Origin: Candidatus Kapaibacterium sp.
GTDB taxonomy: Bacteria > Bacteroidota > Ignavibacteria > Kapaibacteriales > UBA2268
Length of the DNA: 64,000 nucleotides
Assembly: GCA_013414795.1 (NCBI GenBank)
Contig: CP058732.1
Coordinates: forward strand, 1,033,744-1,097,743
Reading direction: 5' to 3'
Part shown: positions 8,074-16,814 of the stretch, in pieces
How positions within the stretch are numbered: the first letter of the stretch is position 1
Layout: every line of letters starts with the position of its first letter
Program-made: the position numbers and the translations under genes
Notes under the pieces: generated by a model
What the model was told of the DNA's origin: nothing
Databases searched by the model: none
Seen by the model: only the letters and a program-made list of their open reading frames with translations

Positions 8074-9414
8074 TTACATTCCAAAACCTGGTGGTAAATT
8101 AAAGTTACGTAATAATTTACTTTTACCTCCTCTTGAGATAGTTTTCATCAATTTGGTCATATCTTCAAATTGTTTAATCAATCTATTTACATCTTGAATT
8201 GATGTACCACTTCCCAAAGCAATTCTTCTACGGCGGGAACCATTTAATATTTTAGGGTTTTCTCTTTCTTCTTTTGTCATCGAAAGAATAATAGCCTCGA
8301 CTCGAGCAAATTGCCTCTCATCTATGTTGACATTTCTCAATGCCTTGTCCATACCTGGAAGGAATCCCAAAAGGTCGCGAATTGGTCCCATCTTCTTAAT
8401 CATTCGTAATTGTTCAAGAAAGTCTTCGAAAGTAAATTGATTTTTTCGAAGTTTCTCTTCCAGTTTTTTGGCTTTTTGCTCGTCGAATTCTTGCTCTGCT
8501 TTTTCGACAAGAGTTACAATGTCGCCCATTCCAAGAATTCGCGATGCAATTCTTTCGGGATGGAACGGCTCGATTGCATCTAACTTTTCGCCAGTGCTAA
8601 TGAATTTAATTGGTTTTCCAGTTACAGATAGAACCGAAAGAGCAGCACCACCGCGAGTATCACCATCAAGTTTAGTTAAAACGATACCAGTCAAAGGTAA
8701 CTTCTCATCGAATGCTTTTGCAGTAGTTACCGCATCTTGACCAATCATCGCATCGCAAACGAAAAGCGTTTCGGTTGGGTTAACCAATTTGGCAAGTTTT
8801 TCGACTTCGTCCATCATTTCTTGGTCGATGGTAGTTCGACCAGCGGTATCGAAAATCAATACATCGCGGGAGAACTTTCGTGCATAGGACAAGGCTTCTT
8901 CGGCAATTTTCAAGGCATTTGTTTCGCCCGCAAGAGTGAAAACTGGAATGTTTGCCTGTTGTCCAAGTTGTTTTAATTGTTCAATAGCAGCGGGTCGATG
9001 TGTATCACAAGCAACGAGCAAGGGTTGACGTCCTTTTTTCTTTAAACTTTTGCCTAACTTTGCACAAAAGGTCGTTTTACCAGAACCTTGTAAACCAGCA
9101 ACAAGGATTTTTGTCGGTGGGGTCGGAGAGAAGACCAAATCTGAAAGTTTTTTTCCAAGAATTTCGACAAGTTCGTCATAAACGATTTTGACAATTACTT
9201 GCTCGGGGAGTAGTTTGCCTTTTACTTCGGTTCCAAGTGCTTTGGCTTTAACGTCTTCAACAAATTTCTTTGCGACATTCAGATTTACGTCTGCTTCAAT
9301 TAGGGCACGACGAATTTCCCGTAAAGCATCTTCGATATTACTTTCGGTTATAACTGCTTGCCCTTTAAGTCGCTTAAGAGCAAGTTCTAATTTTTCCTGA
9401 AGACTTTCAAACAT
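8074..9414 (-). CDS. ffh: Signal recognition particle protein Ffh
   Basis: The 446-residue protein has the usual NG and M domains. The GTPase motifs GLQGSGKTT, DTAGR and TKLDGD are present. The M domain carries FLPGMDKALRN, GSRRRRIALGSGTSIQDVN and the C-terminal Met/Gly-rich tail. It binds 4.5S RNA and signal sequences and docks at FtsY for co-translational membrane targeting. No SRP RNA gene could be seen in the 280-nt gap upstream. It leads the ffh-rpsP unit. Confidence 0.97.
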   Translation of the reverse strand: MFESLQEKLELALKRLKGQAVITESNIEDALREIRRALIEADVNLNVAKKFVEDVKAKALGTEVKGKLLPEQVIVKIVYDELVEILGKKLSDLVFSPTPPTKILVAGLQGSGKTTFCAKLGKSLKKKGRQPLLVACDTHRPAAIEQLKQLGQQANIPVFTLAGETNALKIAEEALSYARKFSRDVLIFDTAGRTTIDQEMMDEVEKLAKLVNPTETLFVCDAMIGQDAVTTAKAFDEKLPLTGIVLTKLDGDTRGGAALSVLSVTGKPIKFISTGEKLDAIEPFHPERIASRILGMGDIVTLVEKAEQEFDEQKAKKLEEKLRKNQFTFEDFLEQLRMIKKMGPIRDLLGFLPGMDKALRNVNIDERQFARVEAIILSMTKEERENPKILNGSRRRRIALGSGTSIQDVNRLIKQFEDMTKLMKTISRGGKSKLLRNFNLPPGFGM

Positions 9415-9645
9415 TTATGCGTTTCAAACAAAAAAGAACTATAAAATTAAATAAAATCAATCAAATAACAAAAGAAGATATGTTTTAAATATTTTTTTAT
9501 TTACCTTTGATTCCTTTATTGTCTTTGAATTTTAAGTTATTTTTTTTGCATTGTGGGGTGAATTTTTCACAAAAGAAAGAAACAAATTTTAAAACATTTA
9601 ATAATTGTTTATGAAAGTGAAAATTTCAAAGAATAATAAATAATA

Positions 9646-9667
9646 AGGGCGAAATTTCTTACGCCCT
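9646..9667 (-). terminator. Weak hairpin after the phospholipase-like gene
   Basis: AGGGCG pairs with CGCCCT over a 10-nt loop. On the minus strand a T/A-rich run follows. It lies 28 nt after the stop of the gene at 9695, so position supports a terminator although the stem is short. Confidence 0.45.
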
Positions 9668-9694
9668 AAATTTTTGTACCATTTAGTTCAGTTC

Positions 9695-11665
9695 TTACTG
9701 TTTCATTAGCCACAAAGTAACTCTGTTGTCTAAATCTTTACTGTAATCAATGTTTCTGTATGTATATGTTTTACTATTAACTCCTACGATTTTACCTTTG
9801 TCATCATAGATTCCAAACTTGTCCACAATTACCAGCGATACATTTGTTAGAACCTTTCGCAAGTCTGCTGCACCCCAGATGTCAACCCATTGCATAAGTT
9901 CGCTGTACCACATAAGGTTATCTTTCTGAGTCAATTCCAGATGAAAAGTGATAACATCAGTCAAATCATATCCACCGACTTCTTCGTGGTTTTGTTCTTT
10001 GTGGTCGTAAATTATTTTATTAATGTAGTTCTTTTCGTATGGGTTCATTTCAAGGTACAAGGTTTGCTCTTTTTCAGTTGAACTTGAAGTTGTTTTTTCT
10101 TTGTGAGTAAATTTATTGTTTTGCCAAGTGATGGTGTTATTTGAAATAAAATTGAAACTAAGGTCATAAATTTCTCCGCTGGACTCTTCAACCATTTTTA
10201 GAGTAATCTCTAGCATAAATTTTTTCAAATGCCCATAGTTTGATTTTTGAAAAGGTTGAGACCAATAATTAATCCCCCAAAAGTCGACGTATGCTTGGAT
10301 TTTTTTTGAATTTTCAATTTCCGTCTTGGGTAATTTTAGTTCGAAGGCACCATTTGAGCATTCTGCATTGTAGAATTTAGAATCGACAAAAACAACCACT
10401 TTGCCATTGTAACCAATTATTTGGTTGTATTCTTCAGTTTCATAAGTTTTTGCTGTTCCTTTTATTGTACCATTTTCGGAGTCGATTTCATCGATTATAA
10501 CCTCGAGTGGGGGAATAAAAAGGTAGAAGTCTTTAAGTGCTGCTGCAAAAAAGTTTGGAATTAGTTCCGAGGCTTGGGATTTTACGCATTCTAAATCGAT
10601 GTATGGATAACCTCTATTCCTAAAAAGACTACTAAAATAACCATCGTCTTTGCACATTTTAACTCGCCGCCCGCTTGGAAAAGTTTTGTAATATGTAAAT
10701 TCCTCTGGAACATACTCAAGATTCTCCAATTTTGGAGACGGATATTCTTTTTCTCCGTTCAAGGGCTTTATATTCTTTGTATCCTGTTTACCCGAAATTG
10801 TTTCACCCGTAAAAAAGTTGGCGTTTGTAAACTTCGCCATTGCTTCGTGAACTTCACGAATTTTCTCGGCTTTTGAAATAGTTTGAAGCAAGTTTGGGTC
10901 GAAGGAATTTTCTGAAATGTTGCTTAAAAAGTCTTTGACCCACTCTGGTCGAAATAGTTCCTCGTATGGGTCAGGGCTACCAAGTGCCCAGCCCCAACCG
11001 AGGCCCAAAGGGGCAGCGTGGCTGTCGTTTCTGGTATGTGGCGGGCAAGCCATATCGGCAAGGTTGTGTAAGACTTCGCCGAAACAGCGCCAGGCTTTGG
11101 CAAGAAGTTGTCGTCTCTTTGTTTCATCTTTTTCAACTAGTGCCCGTTTCATATAATCTTTGCCTTTTTCAAGGCTCCATTTATTATCGGTACCTTTAAA
11201 ATCCCCCATTGCCCATTCAATCGCATCAATACCAGGATTAGAATAAAACCCTTCCCAATATGTTCCTCTGTTGGTTAAGTATTTTTTGCCGTCTTTCAAT
11301 CCAACTGGGTCGTAAAAATGTCTTACTGCTGCGGGAACTTCTGGCTCGTCCGCTGAATAGCCACCATGAGAAATCCATTCCTCTGGCGTCATACTCTGTT
11401 CGCTTTCCCCAGTAGTTGATTCAAAATAGCCGGGATTGGTTATCGCTGGTCCGGGTAGTTTATTAAGAATATCCCCAAGTTTAAGTTGAAAGCCGAGTTC
11501 CTCCGGATTTTTGTTTTCAAAGATTTTTTGCATAGTTTCTAAAAAAACTTTGTTTAATGTTGGATGTGATTTGGTGTTATCGTAGCCGATGAGGCTAAAA
11601 TGCAACAAAATATACGTTGCAAAACCTAAAATTATTATTAAAATATTCTTCATTTTCGACTCCAT
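9695..11665 (-). CDS. Secreted zinc-dependent phospholipase C / S1-P1-like protein
   Basis: The product has about 656 residues. An N-terminal hydrophobic segment is followed by a His-rich all-helical region (about 30-290): WISHGGYSADEP, AVRHFYDPV, and RCFGEVLHNLADMACPPHTRNDSHA. This spacing of His, Asp and HxxxDMxxPxH is that of the trinuclear-zinc phospholipase C and S1-P1 nuclease fold. The C-terminal half is beta-rich and contains Ig-like strands (VIIDEIDSENGTIKGTAKTY) of unknown role. The ATG at 11665 overlaps the TAA of the preceding lipoprotein gene (TAATG), implying coupling; another ATG lies at 11653. Substrate (phospholipid or nucleic acid) cannot be decided. Confidence 0.65.
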   Translation of the reverse strand: MESKMKNILIIILGFATYILLHFSLIGYDNTKSHPTLNKVFLETMQKIFENKNPEELGFQLKLGDILNKLPGPAITNPGYFESTTGESEQSMTPEEWISHGGYSADEPEVPAAVRHFYDPVGLKDGKKYLTNRGTYWEGFYSNPGIDAIEWAMGDFKGTDNKWSLEKGKDYMKRALVEKDETKRRQLLAKAWRCFGEVLHNLADMACPPHTRNDSHAAPLGLGWGWALGSPDPYEELFRPEWVKDFLSNISENSFDPNLLQTISKAEKIREVHEAMAKFTNANFFTGETISGKQDTKNIKPLNGEKEYPSPKLENLEYVPEEFTYYKTFPSGRRVKMCKDDGYFSSLFRNRGYPYIDLECVKSQASELIPNFFAAALKDFYLFIPPLEVIIDEIDSENGTIKGTAKTYETEEYNQIIGYNGKVVVFVDSKFYNAECSNGAFELKLPKTEIENSKKIQAYVDFWGINYWSQPFQKSNYGHLKKFMLEITLKMVEESSGEIYDLSFNFISNNTITWQNNKFTHKEKTTSSSTEKEQTLYLEMNPYEKNYINKIIYDHKEQNHEEVGGYDLTDVITFHLELTQKDNLMWYSELMQWVDIWGAADLRKVLTNVSLVIVDKFGIYDDKGKIVGVNSKTYTYRNIDYSKDLDNRVTLWLMKQ

Positions 11666-12084
11666 TAAAACCGAACTATTTTCCAAACTCCGTCGCCACT
11701 TTGTCCAAATGCAACGGTATATCGTTTTCCATCAATAGTGATTTCATATTCGGCGTATAGTTCCCCTGCATAAAGTAGCTTTTTCTTGGTTAGTGCTTCT
11801 CCGAATTTTTTCAAAATTGCTGGGTCGTTGGGTAAGTAATCCTGTGCAACTACTGAAAATTCTGGATAAGTGTTAGCAATGATACTATCACGCTTTCCTT
11901 CTAAAAAGAAGTTCTCTGCAGTTTTTGAAAAACTTTTGAGTGCGGGAGTTTCAACTCCGGTTGGGTTTTCATTGCTTGGTCCAGATACCTTCTCGGGGCA
12001 ATTAGTAAAATTAAGTGTGATTACTGCAAGCATTACCCCAAAAAGATACAACCTGATATTTCGAGGGAAGGAAAATTTAGACAT
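11665..12084 (-). CDS. Small putative lipoprotein, NTF2-like
   Basis: The protein has 139 residues from ATG 12084. The signal region VMLAVITLNFTNC gives a loose lipobox with Cys around position 29. The rest (SKTAENFFLEGKRDSIIANTYPEF..., ending GQSGDGVWKIVRF) has the layout of small NTF2-like (DUF4878-type) lipoproteins: a helical pair followed by strands. Its stop codon overlaps the start of the phospholipase-like gene by 1 nt, so the two are expressed together. A chaperone or inhibitor of its neighbour is conceivable, but nothing in the sequence shows it. Confidence 0.55.
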   Translation of the reverse strand: MSKFSFPRNIRLYLFGVMLAVITLNFTNCPEKVSGPSNENPTGVETPALKSFSKTAENFFLEGKRDSIIANTYPEFSVVAQDYLPNDPAILKKFGEALTKKKLLYAGELYAEYEITIDGKRYTVAFGQSGDGVWKIVRF

Positions 12085-12397
12085 TATATAACCTATATGT
12101 TTTGAAAAAAACAAATTACAATAAAAATAGCAAGTAATATTAGAATATTTTTAAATAAGTACAATATGTTGCAAATTTTGGCCACAAGTTAATTGGCTAT
12201 TTATTAGAAATCGAAATTTTTTTACTTCAATAAATACTATCAATGAATTATTAAAATTGTAAAGAACCAAGTAACCTTACTGATGATTGTTGTTTTATTT
12301 GTAATAAGCAAATTTTTTTTCGAAAATTATCTAACTTTAAAAAAACAAGAGCTGGGTATACCTCCCAGCTCTAAATTTTGAAAGATTATTTGGGATA
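12085..12397. other. 313-nt intergenic region
   Basis: It holds the terminator of the Cache gene near its left-hand neighbour boundary (12341-12372). The rest is AT-rich upstream DNA for the lipoprotein gene. I see no gene or RNA in it. Confidence 0.6.
12341..12372 (-). terminator. Intrinsic terminator after the Cache protein gene
   Basis: A 9-bp perfect stem (AGAGCTGGG/CCCAGCTCT, 7-nt loop) is followed on the minus strand by TGTTTTTTT. It lies 25 nt after the stop codon. Confidence 0.85.
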
Positions 12398-13660
12398 TTA
12401 TTTTTCTTCCATCAATTTGGTGGCAGTTTGAAAGTCGCCGTTGCCAATAGCCTCTGCAATTTTTGCTGCACGAGTGATAGGTCCTAATATTCGCTTTGAA
12501 ATTTGTAATGAAAGGATTATTGCAATAATATAGATTGCAAGCGAAATGGCTAACATAATATAGATAATAGAATAAAGTCTGCTTTTTATGGTATCGCGAA
12601 CTAGGAAAACTTCGTCTTCGTAAATGCCTGCACCGATGACCCAATCCCAATCCTTGTTGTATACCGCTGCAACTATTTTAGTTCTTGGTGCTGGGTCTTC
12701 AGGATTTTTCCAGGAATATTGGAAAAACATAATTTCGCCGGGTTTTGCTGTTGTTTCATTTACAATTTCCTGAATAAACAATTTCCCGTCTGCATCTTTT
12801 GAGTTCCAGATATCTTCTCCATCACGTTTTCCCTCTTTAGAGATAATGTAATGGCCTTTTTCTTTTCCGCTTCCGCCTAACACATAAACATAGCCCGTTT
12901 CACCAACTTTGATTGCGTAAATAACTTTTCTTAGACCATCTTCAAAAACTTTTTGTGGAATGCCGACGTAAATCATTCCGACAACTTGTCCGCTTGTTGT
13001 TTTCAAAGGTGCATAAGCGGTGATGTACCACTGGTCGACGACAAAGGCTCGACCGAAATATTCATTTCCTTGTAAAATTGTTGAAACCACCGGATTGTCT
13101 TTCCCATCTGGATTTTTTGCTGGAATATATGTTCCAATTGCTCTTTCTCCGTTCTTCTTCTTAACAGTAGTTGCAATTCTGAGCATATCTCCTTGGGCAT
13201 TCATTTTTACAAAGATTGTCGCTGTTGCATTTGTAAGACTTGTGATTTCATCAACAAAGGGAACTTTTACATCGAAACTGGTAATTTTAGGTATGCTTGT
13301 TCCTAAAATAACAAGGTTTGGTACCTCAACTTCAATTGGTTCATTTGTAAATTGGTTAATAGCAGTCCAACGTTGTGTGCCTTGTAAAGAAATACTTCCG
13401 TTTCGGTGGACAATTTCTTTTGCTGTATTCAACCAAACTGCAAGCATTTTCTTCGACAATTCATTTGAATTGTCCACAAGGTTGTAGACGTTTTTTGCCA
13501 ATTCGCTCACTTCTTTCCGGGCTTGTTTTTCAAGTGTTTGGTTTGAGAACTTGATAAGAGAGTTGACCAAAATATACAAAACCAACAGAAATGCAATCAC
13601 TAAAAGTGACAAAGTCCCTACTACTAAAGAGTTAATTCTGTAACTAATACTTTTTGCCAT
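12398..13660 (-). CDS. Cache-domain membrane sensor without output domain
   Basis: The protein has 420 residues from ATG 13660. A first membrane helix (about 12-33) is followed by a large extracytoplasmic region. It carries two Cache-like segments, the second containing GKEKGHYIISKEGKRDG and DWDWVIGAGIYEDEV, as in chemoreceptors. A second membrane helix (about 355-385) leads into the beginning of a HAMP domain (RILGPITRAAKIAEAIGNGDF). The protein then stops after a few residues, where a methyl-accepting, kinase or cyclase domain would be expected. A terminator follows within 25 nt, so no lost output module lies downstream. It may be a degenerate chemoreceptor or a sensor acting through a partner. 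Confidence 0.75.
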   Translation of the reverse strand: MAKSISYRINSLVVGTLSLLVIAFLLVLYILVNSLIKFSNQTLEKQARKEVSELAKNVYNLVDNSNELSKKMLAVWLNTAKEIVHRNGSISLQGTQRWTAINQFTNEPIEVEVPNLVILGTSIPKITSFDVKVPFVDEITSLTNATATIFVKMNAQGDMLRIATTVKKKNGERAIGTYIPAKNPDGKDNPVVSTILQGNEYFGRAFVVDQWYITAYAPLKTTSGQVVGMIYVGIPQKVFEDGLRKVIYAIKVGETGYVYVLGGSGKEKGHYIISKEGKRDGEDIWNSKDADGKLFIQEIVNETTAKPGEIMFFQYSWKNPEDPAPRTKIVAAVYNKDWDWVIGAGIYEDEVFLVRDTIKSRLYSIIYIMLAISLAIYIIAIILSLQISKRILGPITRAAKIAEAIGNGDFQTATKLMEEK

Positions 13661-13679
13661 ATCACATCCCAAAAAAAAA

Positions 13680-13687
13680 CAAAAATA
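13680..13687 (-). promoter_or_regulatory. Candidate -7 box TATTTTTG upstream of the Cache gene
   Basis: This TAnnTTTG match on the minus strand lies 20 nt before the chosen ATG 13660, supporting that start over longer readings. Confidence 0.4.
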
Positions 13688-13749
13688 TAGAAAGTAATTT
13701 AAAAAAAAAATTATTATTTTTTTTATTTTCATTTTGTTGCAAAAGTTTA

Positions 13750-13757
13750 TATTTTTG
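13750..13757 (+). promoter_or_regulatory. Candidate -7 box TATTTTTG upstream of the crotonase gene
   Basis: This TAnnTTTG match lies 25 nt before ATG 13783 and divergently from the Cache gene box, so the short intergenic gap may hold two promoters. Confidence 0.4.
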
Positions 13758-13782
13758 TTTTTTAAAAAATCAAAGGTTAAAT

Positions 13783-14565
13783 ATGGAGTTTTCAACTATT
13801 CTTTTTGAAAAAAAGGGAAATTACGTTATCATTACACTTAATCGACCCGAAAAGTTAAATGCCCTCAATTTTCAACTTTTTACCGAACTAAACGAGGCAA
13901 TTGAAAATGTGGAATTGGACCGCGAAATCAAGGCAGTGGTTCTCACGGGCGCGGGAGATAAGGCGTTTGCCGCTGGTGCAGACATCAAGGAACTAAACGA
14001 ATCGGACGACATTACTGGAATTCACTTTTCTCAATATGGTTCCCGAGTTATGCTTCGTCTGGAAAAATTACGTAAACCCGTTGTTGCTGCTGTCAATGGG
14101 TTTGCTCTTGGCGGAGGCTGTGAACTGGCAATGGCTTGCCATATACGTTTCGCATCTGAAAACGCAAAGTTCGGACAACCAGAAGTAAATTTAGGGATTA
14201 TTCCTGGCTACGGTGCAACTCAACGGCTTCCACGTCTGGTTGGCAGAGCCAAAGCACTTGAACTAATTCTTAGCGGGAATATGATTGATGCTTATGAAGC
14301 TGAAAAAATTGGGCTTGTTAACAAAGTTTTTCCCCACTCCGAATTGATGCAGGAAACTATTGAATTTGTTGAATTAATGCTTTCAAAAGGGACACTTGCT
14401 GTATCGCAGGCACTCGATTGTGTCCTTGCCTCCGATTATTTGCCCTTAATCGAAGGTCTTGAATACGAAAGCAGAATGTTCGGAAAGTTGTGTGGAACAT
14501 ACGATTTTAAGGAAGGAACTTCTGCTTTTCTGGAAAAGCGAAAGCCCAATTTTAAAGGGGAATAG
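13783..14565 (+). CDS. Enoyl-CoA hydratase (crotonase family)
   Basis: The protein has 260 residues, the usual length. It contains the oxyanion-hole segment AFAAGADIKEL and the conserved NGFALGGGCELAMACH. FGQPEVNLGIIPGYGATQRLPRLVG follows. The two catalytic glutamates of hydratases correspond to Glu114 and Glu134, spaced as in rat crotonase. It hydrates trans-2-enoyl-CoA in fatty acid beta-oxidation or in butyrate-type pathways. No other beta-oxidation gene is adjacent, so the chain-length preference is open. The ATG at 13783 follows AAAGGTTAAAT; upstream sequence in the same frame is low-complexity Phe/Lys and overlaps the divergent gene's promoter. Confidence 0.9.
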   Translation: MEFSTILFEKKGNYVIITLNRPEKLNALNFQLFTELNEAIENVELDREIKAVVLTGAGDKAFAAGADIKELNESDDITGIHFSQYGSRVMLRLEKLRKPVVAAVNGFALGGGCELAMACHIRFASENAKFGQPEVNLGIIPGYGATQRLPRLVGRAKALELILSGNMIDAYEAEKIGLVNKVFPHSELMQETIEFVELMLSKGTLAVSQALDCVLASDYLPLIEGLEYESRMFGKLCGTYDFKEGTSAFLEKRKPNFKGE

Positions 14566-14623
14566 CCAGAGACAAAATATTTTAGTTTTGAATTTTAGAA
14601 TGTTTATAATAAAGGTACAGTTT

Positions 14624-15817
14624 TTAACTGCTCAAAATATCGTTGTATGCGTCAAAAATTACTTTTATTGTTGTTTGTACAGAGTAGTTCTGTTCAATGT
14701 AATTTCTTGCATTCAAACCAATTTGCCTTGCTAAATCTGGTTTTTTGACAAAGTGGAGAACATTCCGAGCAAATTCTTCAACGGAATCTGCAATTAATAA
14801 GCCTTGTGCATCAGTGGCAGTAATACCTTCGGCTCCAATACTTGTGGAGACAATTGGTAAACCCATTGCCATTGCTTCGAGTATCCGCATTCTTACTCCG
14901 CTACCGACGAAAAGTGGAACAATGAAAAGATTTGCCCGATTGTAATATGGTTGAACGCTGGGAACATAGCCAACAACATTTAAGTTTGGGTATTTTTTCA
15001 AAAAGCTGGGTGGGTTCTTGCCAAGTATTGTTAAAATAATCTTTGGTTCTTGTTTGATTATTATTGGGTGAACATTTTCGAGGTACCAGAACAAACCGTC
15101 GACGTTGTGTCGCCACTCGAAAGTAGTTGCGAAAACAATTTCATAAGGATTGCGATTGATAGTCTCGTCGATTTTCCAGAGGTCGAGGTCAACACCAGGG
15201 GAAGCGACCAGCACATTTGCGTTTGGGACGAGTTCCAATGCTCGCTGGCGGTCGTTTTCTGTGCAGGTGAAAGAAACTTTTGCGAATTCAATTGCTTGAC
15301 GCTCTTTTTCACGAAGTAAATATGTCTGTTGTTTTAAAAAAATTCGTTTAGGCGACAATCTGGCTTGAGTATCAAGAAATCTCTTCCAGATAAGCCACTC
15401 GATATTGTGGAGTCGCAGGCCTACTGGCTTTTTTGACTTTTGGCTTACCCACTTGCCAATCGAGAACATTGCTGTATGGTCAAGATGAATAATGTCAAAG
15501 TCAATTTTTTTTAGAAGTTTGTCGAAAAATTCAATACTCTTGGGTGTAAAATACTTTTCGGTAAAAATTGACTCTTTCTTAATAAAATATTTAATCACTT
15601 TATTCAAATCATTCGCTGTGTTTTCGTGTAAAATGAATGGATTGCAAAATGTTTTAAAATGGTTGATGTGCTCTATTGAAACAGGATTTCGAGAGTAGGA
15701 AACAAGAAAAACCTCCGCACCAAAACGGCTCAGTTGTCTGGTTATGTTGTAGATCCCATTTTTCCCTCCGCTATCAAGCGGATAGGGGAACTGTGGGGCA
15801 ATTTGCAATATCTTCAT
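14624..15817 (-). CDS. Glycosyltransferase family 4-type
   Basis: The 397-residue protein has a GT-B layout. The N-terminal Rossmann half begins MKILQIAPQFPYPLDSGG, with the glycine turn for the acceptor side. The C-terminal half has LFIVPLFVGSGVRMRILEAMAMGLPIVSTSIGAEG, which carries the E-x7-E retaining-transferase motif. It transfers a nucleotide-activated sugar, probably to a cell-surface glycan at the inner face of the membrane. It overlaps the upstream glycosyltransferase gene by 4 nt, so the two act in one pathway. The sugar and acceptor are unknown. Confidence 0.88.
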   Translation of the reverse strand: MKILQIAPQFPYPLDSGGKNGIYNITRQLSRFGAEVFLVSYSRNPVSIEHINHFKTFCNPFILHENTANDLNKVIKYFIKKESIFTEKYFTPKSIEFFDKLLKKIDFDIIHLDHTAMFSIGKWVSQKSKKPVGLRLHNIEWLIWKRFLDTQARLSPKRIFLKQQTYLLREKERQAIEFAKVSFTCTENDRQRALELVPNANVLVASPGVDLDLWKIDETINRNPYEIVFATTFEWRHNVDGLFWYLENVHPIIIKQEPKIILTILGKNPPSFLKKYPNLNVVGYVPSVQPYYNRANLFIVPLFVGSGVRMRILEAMAMGLPIVSTSIGAEGITATDAQGLLIADSVEEFARNVLHFVKKPDLARQIGLNARNYIEQNYSVQTTIKVIFDAYNDILSS

Positions 15818-16755
15818 TTCTTGAATAACTTTTTGAATTTTACTTTAAACATTTCATAGAAATATTTCGCTTGTAAGGCGAAGAAACTTTTACCAAGTGT
15901 GATAATTTTCAATTTATCTTTTGGTGCCACCATCCTTTCAGTTCTGTAAGTTTTGAATATTGTTGTAAGCATAAGTAGAATACCTTCGAGTATAACAAAT
16001 GGGTTAAGTTTTCGGATAATTCCTTCAAGAATTTGAAAACCAATTACTAAAAAAGTTCTGCCGACCGCACGGAAAAATGGAAAGAACTTCCAAGTGAATC
16101 TTATGAATTGCTCGCAAGTACAAAGCCAGCGGTAGGCGACATCACGTTCGGTTGTCGATGCAAAATGTAGGGTTCTTATGTTGGGAAAATAGCGGATGTT
16201 GAACCCAGCGATAATTGCTCTTGCGGCGAAATCGTATTCTTCGTAGCCAAAGCCATTGAATCCCCCAATTGTTTCGAACACTTTTCTTCGAATAGCTGCA
16301 CCAGTTCCACAAAAACCATTGGAGACATAGCCGTCTGGGGGAACATTTTCGTGGTTGACTTTTAATGGATACCAATTCCAAACTTGGTAGCCACGACGGA
16401 CTTCGACATCTTCTGTGGCTATGATATCTATCTCTGGGTATTTTTGAAGAATTTCGACAACTTGTTCAAATGCTTGATTGCTTTCTGGGAAAGAATCGCT
16501 ATCGCATCGCCAGATGATGTCTCCGCTCGACCAGTAGACTCCGAGAATAATTGAGCGTATATCAAAATTTTCTGGTAGCCAAATGTATTTTACATCTGGG
16601 AACAACGAAGGAATTGTCTCTTTTGTCCCGTCTGTTGAACAATTGTCGACAACCACAATTTCTTTGTCTGGATATGTTTGGTTTTTATATGCCTCGAGTG
16701 TGCGAATTAAATCATCTTTTCGATTTCGAGTTACAATAACAACAGAAACTTTCAT
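15814..16755 (-). CDS. Glycosyltransferase family 2
   Basis: The 313-residue protein is of GT-A type. The N terminus KVSVVIVTRNRKDDLIRTLEAYKNQTYPDKEIVVVDNCSTDGT is diagnostic for GT2, and RCDSDSFPE serves as the metal-binding DxD region. NGFCGTGAAIRRKVFETIGGFNG is the typical acceptor-loop segment. The C-terminal third is hydrophobic and basic (about 225-313), perhaps for membrane association. It forms a two-gene unit with the downstream GT4 gene (ATGA overlap). It is probably involved in O-antigen or exopolysaccharide assembly. Confidence 0.88.
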   Translation of the reverse strand: MKVSVVIVTRNRKDDLIRTLEAYKNQTYPDKEIVVVDNCSTDGTKETIPSLFPDVKYIWLPENFDIRSIILGVYWSSGDIIWRCDSDSFPESNQAFEQVVEILQKYPEIDIIATEDVEVRRGYQVWNWYPLKVNHENVPPDGYVSNGFCGTGAAIRRKVFETIGGFNGFGYEEYDFAARAIIAGFNIRYFPNIRTLHFASTTERDVAYRWLCTCEQFIRFTWKFFPFFRAVGRTFLVIGFQILEGIIRKLNPFVILEGILLMLTTIFKTYRTERMVAPKDKLKIITLGKSFFALQAKYFYEMFKVKFKKLFKK

Positions 16756-16814
16756 TTTTAAATATTTTATAAATTACAATTTTAAAAATTTTTCAAACAG
16801 TAGGCAAACAAGCG

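Noticed and set aside
9415..9694. Possible SRP RNA gene next to ffh
   Set aside because: The gap is AT-rich and shows no GGAA/GNAR tetraloop helix or GC-rich stem expected of 4.5S RNA.
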